DNA of 44,115 nucleotides from Candidatus Saccharimonadota bacterium (lineage in GTDB: Bacteria > Patescibacteriota > Saccharimonadia > Saccharimonadales > Saccharimonadaceae): positions 1 through 44,115 of the forward strand of contig JAFRCG010000007.1 in NCBI GenBank assembly GCA_017404515.1, read 5' to 3'. Positions 18,355 to 26,791 of this stretch are shown here, one piece after another. Each line of letters begins with the position of its first letter. The first letter of the stretch is position 1. Both the position numbers and the translations under genes were made by a program. The notes beneath the pieces are model-generated. The model saw only the letters and a program-made list of their open reading frames with translations, made no database searches and was not told where the DNA came from.

Positions 18355-18387
18355 ATGAGTTTAAAGATTGGAATCTTGTATTTTTAA
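18355..18387 (+). pseudogene. Ten-codon copy of the ychF 5' end
   Basis: A leaderless-type start (TATAAT 18342-18347, seven nt, ATG) opens a reading frame of only MSLKIGILYF. Sixteen bases (18360-18375) are identical to the ychF start at 19620-19635, and a 14-bp stretch around the promoter (ATAATTACAGATAT) matches 19590-19603 except for one base. It looks like the original ychF 5' end left behind when the HD-domain gene arrived. A regulatory mini-ORF is possible but less likely. Confidence 0.55.
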
Positions 18388-18477
18388 ACCAACCTATTTC
18401 TTTTATCCCGTTTTCAGTTAAGATCCATCTACCAAAACCAAAATGGAAGAACATAAACATTCCTTTGCGCTAATTTG

Positions 18478-18540
18478 ATATAATATAAATATCGAAGCAC
18501 TCACACGGCGCCGAAGGTACCTACCGCGAGAGCTTCTTTT
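18478..18540 (+). ncRNA. Candidate small RNA or stand-alone terminator unit
   Basis: An extended -10 box (TGATATAAT, ending 18483) is followed at once by a short segment whose ends pair: GAAGC-A-CTC near 18494-18502 with GAG-A-GCTTC near 18525-18533, then a T-run. The enclosed loop has a further weak stem. This is the layout of a transcript of about 50 nt closed by its own terminator. It lies directly before the HD-domain gene's promoter, so it could equally be a terminator that insulates that gene. Confidence 0.35.
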
Positions 18541-18558
18541 TTATGCTACAATATAGAT

Positions 18559-19575
18559 ATGAAAACTGCGAAAACAACTGGTTACTTTAAAATTTTGAGC
18601 GCGGATTTTCCGGAATGGCTAAACGCCTACATCAATACAAAAGAGCTCCAAACTCAAAAGCATATCAGCACCACCTGTGGCACATTGTATACTGACTTAT
18701 TTGATAGCGATATTTTTTATTCTAGCTTGGACCACTCCACTGCGGTTGCACTAATTGTCTGGCATTTTACTCATGATAAAAAACAAACTCTTGCGGGGTT
18801 GTTTCATGACATTTCAACTCCTGCCTTCAAACACTGCGTAGATTTTATGAACGGAGATTATCTAAAACAGGAATCTACAGAAGACTTAACTACCGATTTT
18901 ATTAAAAAATCTCAGGATGTACTGGATTTACTTAGAGAAGATGATATCAAAATTGCAGAAATCGACAATTACCATATCTATCCAATCGCCGACAACGACA
19001 CACCAAAATTATCGGCAGATAGACTAGAGTATTCATTATCTAATGCATTATTCACCTATAAACTGTTAGATTTAGAAGAGATTAGAGAAATATACAACGA
19101 TATAGAAATCGAGCGAAACGAATCAGGAGAGTCAGAGCTAGGATTCAAAACTAAATCCATCGCTAGAAAGTTTGTCCAAGTTACTAGCAAAATGTCAGTT
19201 GTCTACCGCGATGATAGGCATAGATTCTCCATGCAGTTTGTTGCAGATATATTAAAAGGGCTAAAAGAAAGCGGTGAAATAACAATAGAAGAATTATACG
19301 ATAAAAAAGAGTCTGATATTATTGAGATAATTGAAAAATCAAAATACAAAGATGCCTGGAACATCTGGAAAAAAGCTAAGAAAATCAATATTTCAAAAAC
19401 TAAACCCGAGGATGTTTACTATATTCATCAAAAATCCAAAGTACGATATATCGACCCACTTTGTAACGGCGAGCGTATGTCTAAAATTTGCAAAATAGCC
19501 AAAAATGCCATAGACAAAAACCTTTCCTACGATATGAGCGACTATGTCTATCTAGATTTTAAACTCGAAAAATGA
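18559..19575 (+). CDS. HD-domain phosphohydrolase-like protein
   Basis: 338 residues. The N-terminal half carries an HD metal-binding pattern: LDHSTAVALIVWHF (first His), AGLFHDISTPAF (the HD pair) and SADRLEYSLSN (late Asp). Such enzymes hydrolyse phosphate esters of nucleotides. The C-terminal half is helical and unfamiliar. TACAAT (18547-18552) is six nt before the ATG. The gene sits between a fragment of ychF and intact ychF, which suggests insertion at the ychF promoter. Substrate unknown. Confidence 0.75.
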   Translation: MKTAKTTGYFKILSADFPEWLNAYINTKELQTQKHISTTCGTLYTDLFDSDIFYSSLDHSTAVALIVWHFTHDKKQTLAGLFHDISTPAFKHCVDFMNGDYLKQESTEDLTTDFIKKSQDVLDLLREDDIKIAEIDNYHIYPIADNDTPKLSADRLEYSLSNALFTYKLLDLEEIREIYNDIEIERNESGESELGFKTKSIARKFVQVTSKMSVVYRDDRHRFSMQFVADILKGLKESGEITIEELYDKKESDIIEIIEKSKYKDAWNIWKKAKKINISKTKPEDVYYIHQKSKVRYIDPLCNGERMSKICKIAKNAIDKNLSYDMSDYVYLDFKLEK

Positions 19576-19614
19576 TATAATTATATTTATAATAACAGAT
19601 ATCACAGGTTGGTT

Positions 19615-20604
19615 ATGAATTTAAAGATTGGAATCGTTGGCCTGCCAAATGTTGGCAAGTCTACATTGTTTAACGCTTTGACAAATGCTGGCGCACTCGC
19701 TGCCAACTATCCTTTTGCTACCATTGAGCCAAATGTTGGAATTGTGCCGGTCCCGGACGAAAGGCTAGATGTGCTAGCCAAAATGTATGAGACCGAAAAA
19801 GTGGTTCCGGCCACGGTAGAATTTGTTGATATTGCTGGCCTGGTTGCTGGAGCCAGCAAAGGCGAGGGCCTTGGCAATAAATTCCTGGCCCATATTCGAG
19901 AATGTCAAGCTATTTGCCATGTAGTGCGCGCCTTTAAAGATGATGACATTGTACGCGCTGACAACAAGATTGAGGAAGACATTGTAGGTCAGGCTAAGGA
20001 CGATATCGACATTATCAATCTGGAGCTTCAACTTGCTGATGACGAAACAAAAGAAAAAATCGCAGCCAAACGCAAAAAAGATCCAGCCGATGAGAATATC
20101 CCGTATCTAACCGACAAACCAGTGATCTATATGTTCAATGTGGATGAAAACGGACTGACTGACGAGAATTTAAAATCCAAATTAAAAGCATTGGTATCTC
20201 CGGCCCAAGCAATTTTTGTCAATGCAAAATTGGAAGAAGAAATGTCTGGCATGAATAGAGCCGAGCGCAAGGAATTTTTGGAAAGCTACGGCGTAAAAAA
20301 TGATGCTCTTGGAGAACTAATCAAAGCAGCTTATGAAACATTGGGGCTTCAGAGTTTCTTAACTGCTGGCAAAAAAGAAGTGCGTGCCTGGACTATCAAG
20401 CAAGGTGCTACTGCACCGGAAGCTGCTGGCACAATACATACTGATTTTGAACGAGGTTTTATCGCGGCACAAGTTTGCAAATACGAAGATCTCTCTAATT
20501 TGGGTGGAGAAAAAGCCGTCCGCGAAGCTGGACTAATGCGCACAGAAGGTAAAACTTATGTGATGCAAGACGGCGATGTAGTAGAATTTAAGTTTAATGT
20601 TTAA
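19615..20604 (+). CDS. ychF: Redox-regulated ATPase YchF (OLA1 family)
   Basis: 329 residues, a little shorter than the usual 360. OBG-type P-loop protein with GLPNVGKST, DIAGLVAGASKGEGLGNKFLAHIRE and the YMFNVDE variant of NKxD that explains ATP preference, plus a C-terminal TGS domain (ARTEGKTYVMQDGD-like end). It binds ribosomes and acts in translation and stress responses. ATG 19615 is used because homologues begin MNLKIGIVGLPNVGKS; AGG lies eight nt upstream. The last 11 nt overlap the convergent ABC transporter gene. Confidence 0.95.
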   Translation: MNLKIGIVGLPNVGKSTLFNALTNAGALAANYPFATIEPNVGIVPVPDERLDVLAKMYETEKVVPATVEFVDIAGLVAGASKGEGLGNKFLAHIRECQAICHVVRAFKDDDIVRADNKIEEDIVGQAKDDIDIINLELQLADDETKEKIAAKRKKDPADENIPYLTDKPVIYMFNVDENGLTDENLKSKLKALVSPAQAIFVNAKLEEEMSGMNRAERKEFLESYGVKNDALGELIKAAYETLGLQSFLTAGKKEVRAWTIKQGATAPEAAGTIHTDFERGFIAAQVCKYEDLSNLGGEKAVREAGLMRTEGKTYVMQDGDVVEFKFNV

Positions 20605-22372
20605 ATTGTGAGTTATAAAGTTCGGCATAGAAGCCATTTTTGGCAAGTAACTTTTGATGTGTGCCAGTTTCGACAATATTGCCATCTTTCATTACAAGGA
20701 TGAGATCAGCATTTTTGATGGTGGAAAGGCGATGCGCAATGATAAACGAAGTGCGGCCAGTCATTAGTTTATCCATGGCTTTTTGGACTAGCTCTTCAGT
20801 GCGGGTATCAACATTGGAAGTAGCCTCGTCTAGAATTAGAAATGGTGCGTCTTTGATCATGCCACGAGCAATAGTAATGAGCTGACGCTGGCCAGCAGAA
20901 ACTGAATCGTTATCGGAAATCTTGCTATTGATACCTTTTGGTAAGGTTTTGATGAAGTGCGTTAAGCCAACGGTGTCGCAAACTTTGTTTATTTCTGCAT
21001 CAGAAACATGAGTGTGATTATATATAATATTGTCCTTTAGTGAGCCAGAAAACAGCCAAGTATCCTGCAAAACCATAGTAAATAACTCATGTATGTTTTC
21101 GCGCGATAAATCATGAATGGAAATTCCGTCAATTAGAATATCGCCAGAATTTATATCATAAAATTTCATGAGAAGATTTACCATGGTGGTCTTGCCGGCG
21201 CCAGTTGGACCAACGATAGCGATTTTTTGACCAGGAAGAGCCTTGGCTGAGAAATCTTTGATGATGATTTTGTCATCGGTATAGCCAAAATGGACATTTT
21301 TGAATTCGATTTCTCCTTTTGCTTTGTCTCTTACTAAGTATGCTGGCGCGGTTTCTTTTGGCATTTCTTTTTCGTCTAGGAATTCAAAGACGCGTTCTGC
21401 CGCAGCGGCAGATGATTGGAGTAGATTAAGCGATTGAGCGATCTGCGTAAGTGGTCTAGTGAACATCCTGACATAAACTATAAATGCAACAATTACACCA
21501 AAAGTAATGGCGTGGTGCGTTACTAAAATCGCGCCCACTACACAGACTGCCACATAGCCAAGGTTGCCAATGAAATGCATCATTGGTGGCATCAAGCCGG
21601 ACAAAAACTGGCTTTTGCGGTTGGCATCGTAGACTCTCTTGTTTAGATAATCAAATTCTTTGCTGGCTTCTGCTTTGGCGTTATATACTCTGACTACATT
21701 TAGTCCGGAATATATTTCTTCGATGTGGGAATTGATTTTACCCAATTCTTTTTGGCGCATAGAGAAATATTTTTGAGAACGAGAAAGAACTATTGCCACA
21801 AAGAAAAGTCCAAGCACACCAGAAACAATTGCAGTAATTGCTAATATTGGACTAGTGACAAACATCATCACGGCAACACCTACAAGCATCAAGATATTTA
21901 CCACGATTGAAGCAAGCGAATCTGAAAGGCTCTGGGCCAATGTGTCAACATCATTGGTAACGCGTGAAAGCGTGTCGCCAATTTGGTTTTTGTCGAAAAA
22001 CTTGAGTGGCAGACGATTAATCTTTTTGGAAATGCGAGTGCGGAGATCTCTAGCAAAACCGTTAGCGACATCCGTCATCAAGAAAGATTCAATAATTTCA
22101 AAAATGGTGCTGATAATATAGAGCACGACAATTATTAGAACAAATTTCCATACTGCAGAAAAATCGATTTTGTTAGCTAGCCCTGCAGAAATTGTATCGG
22201 TTAAATCGGAGAGGAAGCTTGGACTAATAATTGCAATTATCGTACTCAAAATCGCTACGGTAGTAGAAATAATAATCTTTACACGGTATTTTTTGAGTTC
22301 TTTGATTAGCCTTGTGATGGCGGCGCCAAAGTTTTTGCTTTTTTCTGGAACGCCTCTATTTGGACCTGGCAT
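20594..22372 (-). CDS. ABC exporter half-transporter, catalytically complete ATP-binding domain
   Basis: 592 residues. Six-helix exporter domain, then an ATPase domain with Walker A GPTGAGKTT, signature VSAGQRQ, Walker B FLILDEATSNVD with the catalytic Glu, and H-loop IIAHRLST. The signature deviates from SGGQ. Start 22372 has GGAGGG eight nt upstream and lies one nt after the stop of the partner gene; the longer reading frame from 22417 is rejected. Together with 22374-24140 it forms a heterodimeric exporter; substrate (lipid, peptide or drug) cannot be told. Confidence 0.93.
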   Translation of the reverse strand: MPGPNRGVPEKSKNFGAAITRLIKELKKYRVKIIISTTVAILSTIIAIISPSFLSDLTDTISAGLANKIDFSAVWKFVLIIVVLYIISTIFEIIESFLMTDVANGFARDLRTRISKKINRLPLKFFDKNQIGDTLSRVTNDVDTLAQSLSDSLASIVVNILMLVGVAVMMFVTSPILAITAIVSGVLGLFFVAIVLSRSQKYFSMRQKELGKINSHIEEIYSGLNVVRVYNAKAEASKEFDYLNKRVYDANRKSQFLSGLMPPMMHFIGNLGYVAVCVVGAILVTHHAITFGVIVAFIVYVRMFTRPLTQIAQSLNLLQSSAAAAERVFEFLDEKEMPKETAPAYLVRDKAKGEIEFKNVHFGYTDDKIIIKDFSAKALPGQKIAIVGPTGAGKTTMVNLLMKFYDINSGDILIDGISIHDLSRENIHELFTMVLQDTWLFSGSLKDNIIYNHTHVSDAEINKVCDTVGLTHFIKTLPKGINSKISDNDSVSAGQRQLITIARGMIKDAPFLILDEATSNVDTRTEELVQKAMDKLMTGRTSFIIAHRLSTIKNADLILVMKDGNIVETGTHQKLLAKNGFYAELYNSQFKH

Positions 22373-22373
22373 A

Positions 22374-24140
22374 TTATTTACCCTCCAATTCTGATTCTGC
22401 AAGCTGCGATTTGGCAATTTCTAAATAAACTGGACAGGATTTTAGAAGCTCGTGGTGTGTGCCCTTGCCAACACATTTGCCTTGGTCTAGTACTATGATT
22501 TGATCAGCATTCATGATAGTGCCAATGCGCTGCGCAACAATCAAAACTGTGGCACCTTTTGCGTGCTTTTTTAACGCCTGCCTGAGATCGGCATCAGTTT
22601 TGTAATCCAATGCCGAGAAAGAATCATCAAAAATGTAAATTTCTGGGTCTCTAGCAATGGCACGAGCAATACTCAGGCGCTGTTTCTGTCCGCCAGAAAT
22701 ATTAGTGCCACTTTGAGCAATGTGTGCGTCGTATTTTTTGTCCATTTTTTCCACAAAATTAGTTCCCTGTGCAACCTTGATAGCTTCTTTTATAACCTTT
22801 TCTGATTTTTTCCCTTTTCCATTATCACCAAAAGCAACATTGCTCTTAACAGTCCCGCCAAACAAAACTGCTTTTTGCGAAACATAGCCAAGTTTATTAT
22901 ATAGACTTTCAAAAGTGTAATCTTTGACATTAATACCGTCCACCAAAACTTCTCCGGAAGTAGCATCATAAAATCTAGGAATGAGGTTAATGAGCGTAGA
23001 TTTGCCAGAGCCAGTCGAGCCAATAAAGGCAACTGTTTGACCTTTTTCCGCCTTGAAGGAAATATTGTTCAGCAAGGACTCTTCGGCGTCTGGATATTTG
23101 AAACTAACATTTTTGAATTCTACAGTGCCAGTTTCGGTGGTGGCTACGACATTTCTTTCGCCTTCTTTTAGTGTGATTTCAGTGTCTAAAACTTCATTGA
23201 TACGAGCAGCAGAAACTTGTGCACGCGGCACCATCATGAAGACAATGGCTAGCATCAAAAATGACATAATTACCTGCATGGCATAGGAAGAAAAAACTAC
23301 CATGTTAGAAAATAATAATAATTTTTCTTGAGCGTCTGTGGCACCGTCAATGAGAAATGCACCGACAAAATAAATTATAACTGTCACCATTTGCATGATA
23401 AAAAACATGATCGGTGAAAAAACCGAAAGTGCTTTTTGGCTAAAAATTTGTGTATTGGTTAGATCGTCATTCCCTTTTTCGAATTTCTTTTCTTGGTATT
23501 TTTCTGCATTGAAAGCGCGTACCACGCGGATACCAGTAAGATTTTCCCTCACAACAAGGTTTAGCCTGTCTGTTAATTTTTGGATAATTTTAAAACGCGG
23601 AATTACAATTGCCATTAGGGTAATTACCAGTGCTAGCAAAATTACAACTGCAGCACCAGTCACTGCGCTCCACTCCCAAGATTTGTCTAGGATTTTGATA
23701 ATTGCCCAAACAGCCGTGATTGGCGCCTTGATCATCATTTGAAGTCCCATCACAATTAGCATTTGTACCTGCGTAATGTCGTTGGTGGTCCTAGTGATTA
23801 ATGAGGCAATGGAAAAACGATTGATTTCTGCCATGCTTAAATTTTCTACTTTGCTGAACAACCGTTTTCTGAGGCGCATGGAAAAACTGGCGGAAATATT
23901 AGCAATAAGATACCCTACAAACATTGCAGAAGCCATGCTGCCAAATGCGCAAAGCAGCATCTTGGAGCCGCTAGCCAAAATTTCTGAAACTTCTGGATTT
24001 TCCGTGTTGATTAGCTGCGTGATTTCTGACATGTATTCTGGAAGTCTGAGATCTAGAAAAACTTGGAAACAAATTAGTGCTAGCACCACAACGACTAGAA
24101 AAATATCTTTTTGGGGAAAGTTTTTCAAGAGTTTGAACAT
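22374..24140 (-). CDS. ABC exporter half-transporter with degenerate ATP site
   Basis: 588 residues. Exporter-type membrane domain followed by an ATPase domain with Walker A GSTGSGKST, canonical signature ISGGQKQR, but Walker B FDDSFSALD where the catalytic Glu is Asp, and H-loop VAQRIGT where the His is Gln. This complements the partner's poor signature, giving one active and one inactive composite site as in BmrCD/TM287-288-type exporters. The start is ATG 24140 (MFKLLKNF), seven nt after TATAAT; the 12-codon longer frame would include the promoter. Confidence 0.93.
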   Translation of the reverse strand: MFKLLKNFPQKDIFLVVVVLALICFQVFLDLRLPEYMSEITQLINTENPEVSEILASGSKMLLCAFGSMASAMFVGYLIANISASFSMRLRKRLFSKVENLSMAEINRFSIASLITRTTNDITQVQMLIVMGLQMMIKAPITAVWAIIKILDKSWEWSAVTGAAVVILLALVITLMAIVIPRFKIIQKLTDRLNLVVRENLTGIRVVRAFNAEKYQEKKFEKGNDDLTNTQIFSQKALSVFSPIMFFIMQMVTVIIYFVGAFLIDGATDAQEKLLLFSNMVVFSSYAMQVIMSFLMLAIVFMMVPRAQVSAARINEVLDTEITLKEGERNVVATTETGTVEFKNVSFKYPDAEESLLNNISFKAEKGQTVAFIGSTGSGKSTLINLIPRFYDATSGEVLVDGINVKDYTFESLYNKLGYVSQKAVLFGGTVKSNVAFGDNGKGKKSEKVIKEAIKVAQGTNFVEKMDKKYDAHIAQSGTNISGGQKQRLSIARAIARDPEIYIFDDSFSALDYKTDADLRQALKKHAKGATVLIVAQRIGTIMNADQIIVLDQGKCVGKGTHHELLKSCPVYLEIAKSQLAESELEGK

Positions 24141-24168
24141 AGTGTATATTATATGTCTTTTTGAGGGG

Positions 24169-25170
24169 TTATTCAAGGGTGAACCATTTGTCTAGGTGGA
24201 AATCCTTTCCGCTAACGCTGGCAGCGGCAAGAATTGGTGATGGCAAGGTTGATTGTTTTCGATTTAGCTTCCGGCTTAGGTGCTCCATAAAAGATTCTGT
24301 GGCAAAAACCATTTGCTTTTGTTTCCTTTGGTCAATGAATTCTAGCGGCTCGCCGTGAGTACTATTTTTGCGATATTTTACTTCCGTAAAATAAATATGA
24401 TCTTTGGTGGCAGAGATAATATCGATTTCGTAATATTTGGTTTTGTAGTTTTTGGCTAAAATTTTGTGACCAAGATGCTCCAGGTGCTTGGCAACTTTTT
24501 GCTCGGCACGCTGACCAAGCATGGTGGTGGTTTGACTGGATGAGGGATTTGGAGCTGGCTGATCTGCAACAGACGCCGCAACCGGCCTAAAACTGTAGCG
24601 ATGTTCTGGACAAGGGCCGAATTCCGCTAGCGCAGCTTGGTGCTTTTTGGTGCCATAGCCAACATGAAAGTCAAAGCCATATTCTGGATATTTTTTAGAT
24701 AACTTTATCATGTAATTGTCTCGTGCGACTTTAGCAATGATAGATGCGGCGGAGACTTCTTTGATTTTGCTATCCGCTTTTGGCAAGACGGAGACGAGTC
24801 CTTCTAAATCGGTGCCCTTTAAGAAATTTTGAGTCCCATCAATAATGATTTCGGAAAAAGAATTTGTAGGAATTTTTGCTACGGCTCTTTTTGCTGCTAA
24901 ATTTAGTGCTGCGGACAAGCCAATTTTGTCTAGCTCTGCGGCCGACACCCAACCGAGCCCGGTGGCGGTGGATTTTTCTAGGATGATGGGGGAAAGTTTT
25001 TCGCGTTTTTTGGCGGTGAGTTTTTTGGAATCAGTGAGATTGTCCTGCCAAGATTCGGAATCTATGGGATTACTTTTAGCATCAAAGCGATCTGGCAAAA
25101 CTACGGCACCAATAACAAGCGGCCCTGCCCAAGGACCACGCCCGACTTCGTCAATTCCCAAAATTGCCAT
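24169..25170 (-). CDS. rnhB: RNase HII fused to a YraN/UPF0102 nuclease-like domain
   Basis: 333 residues. Residues 1-200: RNase HII with GIDEVGRGPWAGPL, SKKLTAKKRE, IIDGTQNF, AASIIAKVARD and GYGTKKHQAAL, which removes RNA primers and ribonucleotides from DNA. A linker rich in Pro/Ser/Thr follows. About residues 215-300: a UPF0102 domain (LGQRAEQKVAKHLEHLGHKILAKNYKTKYYEIDIISATKDHIYFTEVKYRK) with the E-I-D and E-V-K of a PD-(D/E)XK fold. In many genomes rnhB and yraN are separate neighbours next to rplS, and rplS is upstream here too. Start 25170 lies seven nt after TATAAT. Confidence 0.93.
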   Translation of the reverse strand: MAILGIDEVGRGPWAGPLVIGAVVLPDRFDAKSNPIDSESWQDNLTDSKKLTAKKREKLSPIILEKSTATGLGWVSAAELDKIGLSAALNLAAKRAVAKIPTNSFSEIIIDGTQNFLKGTDLEGLVSVLPKADSKIKEVSAASIIAKVARDNYMIKLSKKYPEYGFDFHVGYGTKKHQAALAEFGPCPEHRYSFRPVAASVADQPAPNPSSSQTTTMLGQRAEQKVAKHLEHLGHKILAKNYKTKYYEIDIISATKDHIYFTEVKYRKNSTHGEPLEFIDQRKQKQMVFATESFMEHLSRKLNRKQSTLPSPILAAASVSGKDFHLDKWFTLE

Positions 25171-25186
25171 ACTATATATTATATAA

Positions 25187-25215
25187 AAAATCACCCGTTT
25201 TAGGCGGGTGATTTA
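25187..25215. terminator. Terminator between rplS and rnhB
   Basis: Stem AAATCACCCG (25188-25197) / CGGGTGATTT (25205-25214) flanked by A-run and T-run, so it may act on both strands. It lies just after the rplS stop and just before the leaderless rnhB promoter on the same strand, separating them. Confidence 0.8.
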
Positions 25216-25227
25216 AGTTTTTCGTGA

Positions 25228-25752
25228 TTATTTGGATTCGGCAGGCTTTTCGGCTGGCTCTTTTGGAGCTTCCTTTGGCTCTTCTTTTGGCTCTTCAGCT
25301 TTGGCTTCTTCGGCTGGGGCCTCAGCTGCTGCGGCAGTTTCGGCGGTCTCGGCAACTTCGTCTTCGCCTGGAATTTCGATAGTGTTTACTGCAGCACGAT
25401 CAAATTCTTTGGCAGATAAACGAGCGGATTTACCGGAACGATTGCGAAGATAGGAAAGGTTGTTGCGGCGAACTTTGGAACGCTTGACGATCTCAATTTT
25501 TTCTACGAGTGGGCTGTGGAGTAAGAAAGATTTTTCCACACCAATGCCGGAAGCAATTTTGCGGACGGTGATGCGAGCGGTATGAGATTCTTTGCGGTCT
25601 ACACGAATAACCACACCTTCAAAAACCTGAAGACGGGATTTGTCACCCTCTTTAATTCTCTGAGTGACTTTAACGGTATCACCAGAACGGACCTCTACTA
25701 CAGCTTTTTTCTTCTGTTTGTCACCGATTTTCTTTAGAATAGAAAAACTCAT
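25228..25752 (-). CDS. rplS: Ribosomal protein bL19 with long acidic/Ala-Pro tail
   Basis: 174 residues against the usual 115-120. The first 115 are typical bL19 (RSGDTVKVTQRIKEGDKSRLQVFEGVVIR...GIGVEKSFLLHSPLVEKIEIVKRSKVRRNNLSYLR). The extra C-terminal 50 residues are a low-complexity repeat of Ala, Glu, Pro and Lys (EAPAEE, KAEEPKEEPKE), probably disordered and outside the ribosome core. AAGGT precedes the ATG by six nt. A terminator follows. Confidence 0.97.
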   Translation of the reverse strand: MSFSILKKIGDKQKKKAVVEVRSGDTVKVTQRIKEGDKSRLQVFEGVVIRVDRKESHTARITVRKIASGIGVEKSFLLHSPLVEKIEIVKRSKVRRNNLSYLRNRSGKSARLSAKEFDRAAVNTIEIPGEDEVAETAETAAAAEAPAEEAKAEEPKEEPKEAPKEPAEKPAESK

Positions 25753-25839
25753 AATTTACCTTTATATTAACACTTGCGTTTGATTATAACAAAAAATTGT
25801 AGAAATTTCAAGGGGGTTTATGGGGGATTTTTTGTGAAC

Positions 25840-25868
25840 TTGATTTTTTATGCAAAGTATGCTATAAT
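25840..25868 (+). promoter_or_regulatory. Promoter of the VanY-like lipoprotein gene
   Basis: TTGATT (25840-25845), 17-bp spacer, TATAAT (25863-25868); the ATG is 47 nt downstream behind AAAGGAGGTGG. Confidence 0.75.
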
Positions 25869-25915
25869 AAAAGATAGTTATTGTTCTTTACTATATTCAA
25901 AAGGAGGTGGGAAAA

Positions 25916-26698
25916 ATGAAAAGAATTATTGCAACAATAATTATTCTATCCATGTTTTTGACAACTATGTTGGCAGGATGCAGCTACACGGTGACTGTCG
26001 CCGAATCTGACGATGGAAATGCGACAGTTGATATCAAAGAAGCTAAAAATGTCGAGCTTGAGTCAGTATACAAGATATCAAAAAAGCCGGAAGATTTTGC
26101 CATCACAGATCGTGATTATCTCATTATTGTAAATGATGATAATGAGTATGATTTCGATGGGGAATATAATAAAGCCCTGCAGAAAGATCTGGTCTTTATC
26201 CCCAATGTCGTAGACGGAGATGTGATGGCAGTGGAAAAGGCTACCTATCTGGCGTTTACGCTTCTGCAGAGAGATCTGCTGGAGAATGACGGCATTGAAA
26301 TTGGTCTGTATGATGGCTATCGCACAGCGGAGGACCAGCAATACTTGCTGGATGTCTACGCAGAAGGTAGTAATCCGAATGTGGTAAAAGGTGATGAAAT
26401 TGGATATTCCGAGCATCACACTGGCCTGCTGCTGGATGTAGTGGTCTGGTATAGTGAGGACACTTGGTATTCTCCCACTGAGGAGCGCATCAAGGAAATC
26501 CCGATATTCAAAAAGGTTTATGAAAGGATGGCTGACTATGGTTTTATCCAGAGATATCCGAGTAATAAAGCTGATATTACCGGGCGCGACTCAAAAGAGT
26601 TTGAGATCCGATTTGTAGGATCGGCAAAAATTGCACACGAGATCACGGACAATGATTTGTGTCTCGAAGAATACTTGAAACAGAAGACTGAACAATAA
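25916..26698 (+). CDS. VanY-like D,D-carboxypeptidase lipoprotein, possibly inactive
   Basis: 260 residues. A lipoprotein signal (MKRIIATIIILSMFLTTML-AGC) predicts membrane anchoring at Cys. The C-terminal half resembles the peptidase M15B/VanY family that trims D-Ala from peptidoglycan stems: GLYDGYRTAEDQQYLLD and YSEHHTGLLLDVV, which keeps the S-x-H-x-x-G-x-x-x-D zinc motif. Where the family has E-x-W-H-x-R-Y-V-G, this protein has KEFEIRFVG, so the third zinc ligand His is Glu and the catalytic Glu is not in place. It may be inactive or may use another arrangement. Start 25916 has AGGAGG seven to nine nt upstream. It has its own promoter and terminator, and the leader style resembles thyX. 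Confidence 0.78.
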   Translation: MKRIIATIIILSMFLTTMLAGCSYTVTVAESDDGNATVDIKEAKNVELESVYKISKKPEDFAITDRDYLIIVNDDNEYDFDGEYNKALQKDLVFIPNVVDGDVMAVEKATYLAFTLLQRDLLENDGIEIGLYDGYRTAEDQQYLLDVYAEGSNPNVVKGDEIGYSEHHTGLLLDVVVWYSEDTWYSPTEERIKEIPIFKKVYERMADYGFIQRYPSNKADITGRDSKEFEIRFVGSAKIAHEITDNDLCLEEYLKQKTEQ

Positions 26699-26704
26699 CC
26701 CTTG

Positions 26705-26729
26705 GCGGAGCAGAAATGCTCCGCTTTTT
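26705..26729 (+). terminator. Rho-independent terminator
   Basis: Perfect 8-bp stem GCGGAGCA / TGCTCCGC with GAAA tetraloop and a T5 tail, six nt after the stop of the VanY-like gene. Confidence 0.92.
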
Positions 26730-26791
26730 CTTGAAATACACTGCGGATTTTGAGATATGATATTGTGGGCGGATTTTGGTATAATAAGCTT

